Source of the DNA: Coix lacryma-jobi var. lacryma-jobi
Lineage: Eukaryota > Streptophyta > Magnoliopsida > Poales > Poaceae
Assembly (NCBI GenBank): GCA_009763385.1
Contig: CM019831.1
Location: forward strand, 15,092,080-15,156,079
Length of the DNA stretch: 64,000 bases
Direction: 5' to 3'
The notes under the pieces: generated by a model
Database searches by the model: none
Seen by the model: only the letters and a program-made list of their open reading frames with translations
Told to the model about the DNA's origin: nothing
Shown: in pieces, positions 19,003 to 27,890 of the stretch
How the letters are laid out: each line of letters starts with the position of its first letter
Position numbering within the stretch: the stretch's first letter is position 1
Made by a program: the position numbers and the translations under genes

Positions 19003-21740
19003 AGGGAATTAGTCCAAATCTCTGCACCCATCGTATCCCTCTCGATCCTGAGATACCCTCTTCAAGAGAGCCACAAAGACGACTTAATAACGCTATGCGT
19101 GAAGTCGTGAAAAAGGAGGTTCTGAAACTCTTGCACGCGGGAATTATTTATCCAGTTCCTTATAGTGAATGGGTAAGTCCTGTGCAAGTAGTTCCAAAGA
19201 AAGGAGGCATGACAGTCGTTAAGAACGAGAAAAATGAGTTAATCCCTCAACGTACTGTCACTGGATGGAGGATGTGTATAGACTATAGGAAGCTGAATAA
19301 AGCCACAAAGAAAGATCATTTCCCACTTCCTTTTATAGATGAGATGCTAGAGAGATTGGCAAACCATTCCTTCTTTTGCTTCTTGGATGGATATTCTGGT
19401 TATCACCAAATCTCAATCCATCCAGATGACCAAAGTAAGACCACTTTTACATGCCCATATGGAACTTATGCCTATAGACGCATGTCCTTTGGACTTTGCA
19501 ATGCGCCGGCATCTTTCCAACGGTGTATGATGTCCATCTTTTCCGACATGATTGAACAAATCATGGAGGTATTCATGGATGACTTTTCGGTCTATGGGAA
19601 AACCTTTGACGATTGCCTAGCCAATTTAGACAAAGTCCTCCAACGCTGTGAAGAGAAGGACCTAGTTCTTAACTGGGAAAAGTGTCACTTCATGGTGCGG
19701 GAAGGAATTGTCCTAGGCCATCGAATTTCAGAACGTGGGATAGAAGTGGACAAAGCCAAAATCAATATAATTGAACAGTTGCCACCACCCACTAATGTGA
19801 GAGAGATCCGAAGCTTCTTAGGCCATGCCGGTTTTTATAGAAGGTTTATTAAGGATTTCTCACAAGTCGCTAGACCCTTAACGAGCCTGTTAGCAAAAGA
19901 CGTCCCGTTCAAATTTGACGAGGATTGTCTACAAGCTTTCAATATTTTGAAAAAGGCTCTAACTTCGGCACCAATCATCCAACCCCAAGATTGGAATCTG
20001 TCGTTCGAAATCATGTGTGATGCTAGTGATTATGCTGTGGGGGCCGTCCTTGGTCAAACTAAAGATAAGAAGCATTATGCTATTTCTTATGCTAGTAAGA
20101 CCATGATTGGCCCCCAGCTAAACTATGCAACCACAGAAAAGGAACTTTTGGCCGTAGTCTTTGCCATAGACAAGTTTAGATCTTACTTAGTGGGAGCTAA
20201 GGTGATTGTTTATACCGATCACTCTGCTCTGAAATATCTCTTCACTAAGAAAGATGCTAAGCCATGGTTGATCCGCTGGATCCTACTCCTTCAAGAATTT
20301 GACCTGGAAATAAGAGACAAGAAAGGAGTAGAGAATACAGTAGCTGATCACTTGTCTAGACTACAAGTCAATAATTCGGACAATCTCCCAATAAATGACT
20401 TTCTTCGCGATGATACCCTTTTAAAAGTCACATATACCAACCCTTGGTATGCAAACATCGTGAATTTTATAGTCACCGGCTATGTCCCGCCGGGGGAGAA
20501 TAAAAAGAAACTGCTATATCAAAGCAGAACGCACCTATGGGATGAACCATATCTCTATAAGGTCTATGCAGATGGACTCTTGAGAAAATGCGTCCCCATA
20601 GAAGAAGCAACAAAAATCATAGATAGATGTCACTCCGCCGAATATGGAGGACACTATGGAGCTTTCCGGACACATGCTAAAATTTGGCAAAGTGGTTTTT
20701 ATTGGCCATCCATGTACGAGGACACAAAGAATTATGTGAGACATTGTCCTCGTTGCCAAAAGCATGGTAACATTAATGCCCAAGATGCTATGCCACTCGT
20801 GAACAATCTCCAAGTTGAGTTGTTCGATGTTTGGGGTATAGATTTCATGGGCCCCTTTCCTAAATCCTATGACGCCGAGTACATTCTTGTGGCGATGGAT
20901 TATGTCTCAAAATGGGTAGAAGCCATACCCTGTTGAGCGGCAGATGCTAAACATTCGAAGAAAATGTTCAAAGAAAACATCTTTCCTCGTTTTGGAGTTC
21001 CTAGACTAGTCATTAGTGACGGAGGCCCTCATTTCATAGATAAGAGCTTCCGACATTTCTTAGCTAGTCAAGGAGTCCAACATAATGTAGCCACTGCATA
21101 CCACCCCCAGACAAGTGGACAGGCCGAAACGTCCAATAAACAAATAAAGAATATCTTGCAAAAGACGGTAGAAGAGATGGGAAAGGGATGGAAAAATAAG
21201 TTACCCGAAGCTCTGTGGGCCTATCGGACCGCCTATAAGACCCCGATTGGAATGTCCCCATACCAACTAGTTTATGGAAAAACTTGTCATCTCCCTGTTG
21301 AGCTTGAGTTCAAGGCTCATTGGGCCATTAAGAAATGGAACATGGACCTTGACCAAGCTGGCCAAAATAGGAAGATGCAAATTTCCGAACTAGAAGAATG
21401 GCGAGAGAAAGCCTATCATAGTGCCAAGCTCTATAAAGAGAAGACTAAGAGATGGCATGATAAACGGATCAAAAAGAAAGAGTTCGAAGTAGGAGATAAA
21501 GTTTTACTCTTTAACTCCCGTGTTCGACTTTTCGGACATGGTAAACTTCGAAGCAAATGGGAAGGACCCTTCAAGGTTGTTGCAACCTCTTCCCATGGAG
21601 CCATCACATTAGAAAGTGACAATGGGCAAATCTTCAAAGTCAATGGACAAAGATTAAAAATATTCTATGACTTTGATAAAAATGAGCTAAACGAAATTGA
21701 TATAATTAACTTTGAAGTAGCTCAAGCCCATGACAATTAA
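18999..21740 (+). pseudogene. pol: Athila Pol: reverse transcriptase, RNase H, integrase (one nonsense codon)
   Basis: The frame is continuous from 18999 to 21740 except for TGA at 20934-20936. RT lies at about residues 35-270: GIIYPVPYSEWVSPVQVVPK, then WRMCIDYRKLNKATKKDHFP, with catalytic FMDD at 19572-19583. RNase H follows (MCDASDYAVGAVLGQ; TEKELLAVVFAIDKFRSYL; YTDHSALKYL). Integrase has an HHCC zinc region (H-x-H..HCPRCQKHG, about 20620-20765) and the acidic residues in WGIDFMGPF, VISDGGPHF and GQAETSNKQ. A GPF-type C-terminal module follows at about 21535-21670. The TGA lies in the integrase core just after WVEAIPC, where CGA would keep the frame. The nearest ATG after the stop is at 20964. 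The enzymes would copy RNA to DNA and integrate it, but this copy cannot make full-length Pol. Confidence 0.9.
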
Positions 21741-22141
21741 TGGATGGACCCAATTTACCCCTTGTCCATTTCATGCACCTAGTCCATCCAAAACCCCGAG
21801 GAAGGCCTCTTTAGGCCCAACCAAGCCATTTCGACCTCGGAACTTTGAAATTTAGGAGGCTTACCTTCTCCCGCTCGATGCCCGGCGAAGGAGGAGTGGC
21901 GGCCGTCACTCCTAACTGGCGGCCGCCACCAAACCATGGCGCCCGCCACACTAGGTGGTGGTTTAGAAGCCCTTCTGCACGTGGCAGCTAATCCCAAGCT
22001 CGGGAGAGTTAAAGAAGGAGGAGATGAGGACGAGTTAGTTCATCTAAGGCTTATCCCTCCACTTCTCCCCCTTCTTAAAAGAAGAACTCCTTCTTCTCCC
22101 TCCATCTATTCACGAAGCCTAGCCAAGCCTCCTCTGAAACC
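21741..22141 (+). other. Spacer between pol and ORF3 of the Athila element
   Basis: Non-coding, with three GC-rich palindromes at 21894-21950 (GAGTGGCGGCCGTCACTC, TGGCGGCCGCCA, TGGCGCCCGCCA). These resemble those of the LTR. Confidence 0.6.
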
Positions 22142-22996
22142 ATGTCGTCTCCACGGAAATCTGAGTCCTATAACCCTCAAGGATCCATCTCATCCTCCAC
22201 CAAAGCCATCATCCGATCTCTGATCGATGATGACATGGAGGTACTTGACGTGCCTCCTTTAGCAATGGTGCTGCCTGACGGCACTTATGTCAAGGGGACA
22301 CCACCGGAGGGTGCAGGGAAGGCACCGGCCACCACACCAGTGGCGGGCGCCACCCCTACTGGGCGGCCGCCAGGGGTGAAACGCCCCCTGGCCTCGTCTC
22401 CGCTCCGTCTTCATCCTCCTCCAGTGGCGCCACCCGAGAAGAAATTGAGGACGCCCACCAGGCCGACCACAGGGGAGATCACCCCGAGGAAGTCTTCGGC
22501 CGTCAAGGCCAGGGGTGATGAAACGCCCACTCCATTAAGGGCGAAATCCTGGGTCAGCTTTAGCTCGGATAGCCGCACCCGGAGCTACAGCCCCAATCCT
22601 AAGAGGGCTAAACTGGAGGTGTACGGCGTGAGAATGCCCGATGGGCATTATGAGAAGAGGCTGCGTGAGCGTGAGGCGAGCACTCATGACTCCAATGGGT
22701 CGCTCTCCGAGCCATCCGTGCGCCGCCGTCTCAACCCATCGCCGGCAGGAGTCCCCGGCGAGATGGAGCACAGCGGTGGTGAGGAGGGGTTAACCCTCGA
22801 AAAACTCGCCGCCGAAGTGAAGAAGCTGCGCAAGGAGAAGAGCGCCTTGGAGGATCAAGTCGCAGAGATAGCCCTCTGGCGAATGGATATGGAGGATCGG
22901 TTCACCATCCTCCGCAAGGGCTGCACCGCGAAGATCAAGCGTCTCTTTAAAGAGACGGGCTTCGAGGATCTCTACGAGGCTCCTTCGCTAGATTAG
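22142..22996 (+). CDS. Third ORF of the Athila element, unknown function (284 aa)
   Basis: An intact ORF in the position where some Athila elements carry an env-like gene. It has no signal peptide or membrane segment, so an envelope role is not supported. Residues 1-60 are polar, with a short hydrophobic MEVLDVPPLAMVLPDGTYV stretch. Residues 60-200 are Pro/Ser/Arg-rich and basic (KRPLASS, TRPTTGEITPRK, SPNPKRAKLEVYGVRMPDG), possibly nuclear. Residues about 218-265 form a heptad-rich segment (LTLEKLAAEVKKLRKEKSAL and onward), a probable coiled coil. The coding sequence contains GC palindromes (22340-22353, 22359-22374, 22424-22433) like those in the LTR, so part of the protein is encoded by a repeat family. 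Its function is not recognised. Being intact beside a broken pol suggests it is young or selected within the family. Confidence 0.75.
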   Translation: MSSPRKSESYNPQGSISSSTKAIIRSLIDDDMEVLDVPPLAMVLPDGTYVKGTPPEGAGKAPATTPVAGATPTGRPPGVKRPLASSPLRLHPPPVAPPEKKLRTPTRPTTGEITPRKSSAVKARGDETPTPLRAKSWVSFSSDSRTRSYSPNPKRAKLEVYGVRMPDGHYEKRLREREASTHDSNGSLSEPSVRRRLNPSPAGVPGEMEHSGGEEGLTLEKLAAEVKKLRKEKSALEDQVAEIALWRMDMEDRFTILRKGCTAKIKRLFKETGFEDLYEAPSLD

Positions 22997-24547
22997 ATTA
23001 GATCTAGGGTGTCTAGTTAGATTTTTTTTTGATTTAGTTTAAGTTTAATTTTGCTTGATTTAAATTTCAGTTTGTTTAAATTTCAATACTTGTTTAGGAA
23101 GTTTCTTTAATGAATAAAAAGACACCCTTATTATTTTTCCCTTCATCAAGTTTGTTCATTTTAAAAATAAAAAGTACCAAAACTTCTAGTGTGGGGGCAA
23201 TCCCCTCTCTAAACACCTCTGGAAAACGTGACAAAATGTTCAAAGGTGTAACCTGAACTTAGCAAGGTAACTACCACGCTGTTTGCAAGCCGCATGGGCC
23301 AAAGCCCATGGCGGCCGCCACTTATTACTGGCGGCCGCCAGGCCACTCTGCACCGAGACACCCCCGGTGAACCCCTAAACCTGTGTTTTAAATTCTGTAT
23401 AATTTGGATCACTAGATGTCTCGGTTTGAACTAAAAATGCTAAGACAATTTCTTTTGAATTGAGTGTTTACACGACATGTTATTCTACCTTTTATTCATG
23501 TGTAGTAGCCTACTCATTTTGATAGGGAAGTCAACCTGGGTTGTTGTTTGATAAGATATAGAAGTAGTAATTGAAATTGCATTAGTACTCTGCTACAACC
23601 TTGGGAGTTTTTATTTTGAAAACCAAAATTACCATGGTTCATGATCTTTCTTTCCTATCCACCTACCAGAGCCAAAATATTAGAGTATAGGAGAACAACC
23701 CATAAAGCCTTCTAAATCAATCTTTGAGCTTTGTCAAGAATAGTTGATCTAGGTAGAAGAGTTTAGTCATGCTCTAAAAGCCAAGGCAAACCATGCCTTT
23801 TTGAGACAACTCTCACACTGAGAGTATACTCATGTAGTTCTCCTCCAAAATTTTGTTCTAAAAGAGTTGAATTGTCTCATTCCTTCAAAGGACATGGCTA
23901 TATAGTATCTAAAAAAAGAGAGAGAGCAAATGCTCTAAAAAGGACAAGTGTCCAAGTATTCAAAAAAAAGAGAGAGAGCAAATGCTCTCAAAAGGACAAG
24001 TGTCCAAGTATTCAAAAAAAAAGAGAGATGCATATAGCCAAGATCCTTGGTAAGAGAAGAGTTTCAAAAAGAACAAAGGAGTTGAGTTAGTCCACCCTAT
24101 ACCTTGGCTAGTGCATGTCTATACTCTCTCATGATCCTAAACTTGACTTAGCAATAAAAGAGAGATAGAAGTGCCTTACATTCCTTCCTTTCCCTATAAA
24201 CTCCACATAAACCATAGGATAGACTCTGGCATTTTCTTTTGCCATAAAGTGAGGATATACACCATGAGTGCCTTGAGAGTTAAAGAGAGACTCAATGAAC
24301 CATGTTTTTCTTTTTGAAAATATCCTGAAACCCCAAGGTATGTAAAAGAGGAAAGTGTGTTTCTCTTGCTTGCAAGCTATTCTATCCTTCAACCGCCATA
24401 GGTGTGATTTATTAGCCACTTGGAAAGGTTACTAACATGAGTATAGGTAGTTGAACATCTTGTGTGAATGCTTAGTTCAATAAAATTGTTTCAATCTTTA
24501 AAGTCCATGCTTGCTCAGGACGAGCAAGAGGTTAGTGTGGGGGAGCT
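22997..24547 (+). other. 3' non-coding region of the Athila element
   Basis: About 1.55 kb without a convincing frame between ORF3 and the 3' LTR. It holds a palindrome pair at 23309-23341, a two-copy tandem repeat at 23911-24013, and ends in the polypurine tract AGTGTGGGGGAGC just before 24548. Confidence 0.65.
23911..24013 (+). repeat. Tandem repeat, two copies of about 51 bp
   Basis: Each copy is a poly-A/AGAGAG run, then GCAAATGCTCT, then AAAAGGACAAGTGTCCAAGT, then ATTC. Copies start at 23911 and 23962, and a third poly-A/AGAGAG start at 24014 is cut short. Each unit contains the palindromes GGACAAGTGTCC and AGAGCAAATGCTCT. Confidence 0.8.
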
Positions 24548-25864
24548 TGTTGACGGTGCTTAAAGCATCATTTCACCATCAACATTTCACCCAAAACCAA
24601 GGTAAAACAACATAAAAAGTAGAAGATTTGGTTTATAACTAACCTATTTCCACATGTGCATAGTTTCTTATCTTAATGCAGGAAATAATGGAATTTGGGC
24701 CAAACAAGAGCACCAGGAGCAATGACAAGCCACTCTGGCCCATTTGAGCCTGAGCAAGGTGGCGGCCGCCACCTATTACTGGCGGCCGCCAGGTCACTCA
24801 TGCCAAAAGTGGCCCAAGCCACGTCATCGATCCGTGGGAGTCACCTCAAGCTCAAATCCTGGCCATTGCACACTAAGGCGGTTTGATCCAAGGGCTAAGA
24901 AGAGTATCACCTGGATAGTGGGCTTTGGACACGTGTCTAAACCCTAACCGGCCCTCAAACCGACTTGGGAGAGGAAATGAAGACCGTTGGATGAATGGCG
25001 GTTGCAACGGACGACAGTGAGGTGGCGGGCGCCAGGGTTTGGTGGCGGGCGCCACCCCCCTAAACCCTAACCGACCTCCCCTCACTCTATAAGTACCCCC
25101 TAGCTTCCTAGCACTATAAATAGGCCCCCTTGAGCTCTCATTCGGAGAGCCTCACACCATTCCCCACCAGTTGGTTAAGAGTAGCACACTTGCTATGTTA
25201 GAGAGATTAGAGAGAGTGTGAGTGCCTCACTAGAAGAGGAGCTGGAGAGGAGAAGAGTAGAAGTCTGGAGAGTTCCGGAGTTGTCGGAGACCTCTGCTTC
25301 ACTCTGCTCTGCGCTTCAACTTTGGTAACTTAGTATCTATTTTATCTTCAAGTATTTATTTTCAGTACTTGTGTGTTTGTTTCATTGCTTGATATTAGTT
25401 TCAAGTGCTCTAGTTCTAGTACAGGGCTAGTAGTAGTAATATATAGATTAAGTGTGGTACTTAGGCTTTATATTGCCAGTGAATACGGCTAGGCCCCCGG
25501 ATAGCTGTGGTAGCAAGCAGGTGGTGACAGCCCTGTGCGCCTTGAATTCCACCACGTAGTTGGTCTAGTTTAACAGTAGGGCTCATTGTGCTAGCGTTCA
25601 ACCTAAGTCAGTGGTAAAGGCTAGTACGCCCACAATACACTAGTAAAGAACTTAAATCACTAGAAGTCTAATAGAACTAGGATCTACCCCAGTAGATAGT
25701 GCCCGTTCCCTTCATCTATCCTAGATATCCTTACCCCCCTAGTTTTCTCAAAATCACTTCGCGTTCCTCGTGGATTCGATACCCCGGAATACTCTGAGGT
25801 GAAAAGCTACAACTGACAGCCGTGCGCTTGCGGTTTCTTCTGCGTGCCACCCAAGGTGTCAACA
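24548..25864 (+). repeat. 3' LTR of the Athila element
   Basis: 1317 bp, TGTTGACGG..GTGTCAACA, preceded by the polypurine tract and followed by the CACAC duplication. It has the same TATA box (25115-25122) and palindromes (24758-24773, 24779-24792) as the 5' LTR. Confidence 0.93.
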
Positions 25865-25869
25865 CACAC

Positions 25870-27240
25870 TATAGTTGTGGGTCGGCCCTTGGTTCTTGGC
25901 ATTCCATCACCACAACACAGTGTTGTCCGAACAGAACGTTATAGGCCGACCATGTTATAATTACGGTGGCCAGACTATCCTGCCCATGCCCAAAAATGCT
26001 GAGCACTTTGTCCATCGGTCCTCGTTGTTTGGCTTGCAGTTGTAGGTGTTCCTGGGTCCTGTTAGGACCAAAACCAATGCGTACACACCATTTCCCACGA
26101 ATGTTGGTACCTCAGTGCAACTCTGGTATGTGGGAGTGCTGACTCGACCTCGCTGGGTGGCCGGCTCTTCCACTGGCTCTGATGGTACCTGAGAGGGTCA
26201 GTCTGGGCTCGTGTAACCCATCCCATGCCAAGTGGGTCTAAGCATGTCCTGTCGGGTTAAGTTTGGAAAGTGCGGTGCCTTACTGGTCGCCCTGCCCTAA
26301 AATATACAGTCCTGTCAGCCATGGCAATCACAGAGGCAATGTGCTGATCCAGGATTAATAATATATATGATCGATTTGTTTGGCCAACCGTCTAGCTAGA
26401 TCACGAAATGTCAAGATACAAGAGATAGCCCTTGTCGGTAGAGTGTCCACTTTTGTTTAGGTCAATAGCTGTAGTAGACACTGGAATGACTGTGTTATCA
26501 ACACTGTCAGTACAGCCACACATCTCAATGTTATAGACCAACATTAGGTGAACGATATGTACAAGCGTGCATGTATTGCTATGACACTATGAACTCTGGA
26601 GTCGGTCTTGTGCACCCATAGCAGGGCCCTGAACAAACTCCCTGCCCAGTACCATTATGTAATTATAAAGACCGGTTCTATAGTTCTGGATTCTATTGCA
26701 GTGTACGTTACATACCGTCCTCGAACATGAAGTCTTATGCTAGTAGTACCGACAAACTCGGTATAGGTTTGTGGGTTTAGGGTTTAGGGTTTAGGACACA
26801 CTGTCATTTCTGGGATGTTATTCCTATGTGCATAGGAGATATATACACACATCTTCCACACTATAGTTGGTGGGCCGACCCTTCATTCTTGGCATTTCAT
26901 CACCGTGACACATAGTTGGCAGACTGTAGCCCAAGTGGCTTATATGTGGTTGTGGTTGGTGGGTTTAGTACCACCTTGGAAGTTTATGAGGGTGAGGGTC
27001 AGCCTATAAGGGAGGACAACCCCGTTCCAAACGTAGCACAACGAGGATGAAAGTGTAAGAGAGATGCCACACATATGCATCTCTCTTACACTTTCATCCT
27101 TGCTTTGTTTTTACACTTTCGTCCTCCCTTCGTGTAAAAGGACACTTCCGTTCTATGTGTATAGGAGATATATACACACATCTTGCACACTATAGTTGGT
27201 TGGCCGACCCTTGGTTCTTTGCCATCCTATGCCAAATGTC
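25870..27240 (+). repeat. Direct repeats in the sequence that received the Athila insertion
   Basis: The word TATAGTTG..GGGCCGACCCTT.GTTCTT recurs at about 25868, 26868 and 27190. GAGATATATACACACATCTT precedes it at 15892, 26847 and 27165. This gives one unit of about 1 kb (25870-26868) and a shorter one of about 320 bp. A TTTAGGG triplet run is at 26777-26797. No coding similarity was found; it is probably the interior of an old transposon. Confidence 0.6.
27044..27100 (+). repeat. Perfect 24-bp inverted repeat with 9-nt loop
   Basis: Arm 27044-27067 (AGGATGAAAGTG..GAGATGC) is perfectly complementary to 27077-27100, with loop CACACATAT. A partly matching third copy of the arm (TTTTACACTTTCGTCCT) follows at 27110-27126. 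A transcript would form a stable miRNA- or siRNA-like hairpin. No gene is attached to it. Confidence 0.8.
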
Positions 27241-27267
27241 CTCCATACAACAAAGATTCACTTGAAT

Positions 27268-27498
27268 TCACTTAAACACATACAATAAGCCAACAACAAA
27301 GCTCAAGAACAACACTACAAAGAAGAACTTCAGCATAGAGACAAGGTCATCCATCTTCTTCTCCATGTTCTTCTGTCCAAGCTGCTTGCTAGCATGCTGT
27401 GACTGTGCTTCTTCTCCATCCTTAAAACCCCCAACTCCTGCTTCTTCTCTAGCGAGGCCAGCTGCTTTCAAATCGATGACAACATACTTCAACTCCAC
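27268..27498 (-). pseudogene. Exon-like frame with C-terminal membrane helix, unknown
   Basis: The minus-strand frame runs from just after an in-frame TGA to TAA with no ATG; the first usable codon is GTG at 27498, so it looks like a terminal exon and not a complete gene. It encodes an acidic, charged segment (EEAGVGGFKDGEEAQSQ), an amphipathic KKMDDLVSMLK stretch and a C-terminal hydrophobic helix (FFFVVLFLSFVVGLLYVF), like a tail-anchored protein. No family is recognised. It lies downstream, in reading direction, of other minus-strand exon-like pieces (27686-27816 and 50985-51711), now separated by copia-1. All of these may be remnants of one transcription unit. Confidence 0.4.
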
Positions 27499-27685
27499 CA
27501 GCTCAAATAGTTCCTCTAGAATTCATAGAAGGTTCTAATGGTGTCTTCGGTACCATGGTGTCTTCGGTACCATGGTGTCTTCTAATTCTAATGAAGGTTC
27601 AGGTGATTCCATCAAGAGACCTGCATGAGGATCCACAAGAGGTTTGTCTTAGTTCTCAACTATGTAGGTAGGGGTGATTTATAGA

Positions 27686-27816
27686 CTAGTTGTACGCACC
27701 ATAGATACCTATTTGCCAATAACCTGCTCCTTGTGCACCTGCTTCTCCAAAAGGCCCAACACCCTGACCACCCGAGGAGGGTTGCTGATACAGTGTGTAT
27801 CGGATGTGAGCACCGT
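27686..27816 (-). pseudogene. Exon-like frame ending in a Gly/Gln-rich tail, unknown
   Basis: Read on the minus strand, an acceptor TTACTGCAG is followed by a frame (AHIRYTLYQQPSSGGQGVGP and onward) ending IGIYGAYN and TAG at 27686-27688. The Gly-rich, Gln/Tyr-containing tail resembles C-termini of transposon-encoded proteins. No domain is recognised. The exon ends about 70 bp from the copia-1 insertion. Confidence 0.4.
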
Positions 27817-27890
27817 CTGCAGTAAGAGTGAAAATTGTTAGCGAGAACAATGCATCATTAATAATGCTAGGGCTTGTTGTAATTGTGTTT

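Larger units (their letters stand above)
15921..25864 (+). mobile_element. Athila-lineage Ty3/gypsy LTR retrotransposon, 9.9 kb, TSD CACAC
   Basis: LTRs begin TGTTGACGGTGCTTAAAGCA and end GGTGTCAACA. The 5-bp target duplication CACAC is present at 15916-15920 and 25865-25869. A tRNA-Asp primer site follows the 5' LTR, and a purine-rich tract (AGTGTGGGGGAGC) precedes the 3' LTR. Domain order is gag, protease-like, RT, RNase H and integrase, then an extra ORF of 284 codons and about 1.5 kb of non-coding DNA, as in Athila. The LTRs differ at about a dozen positions by eye, so insertion is recent. Pol is inactivated by a frameshift and a nonsense codon. Confidence 0.93.
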
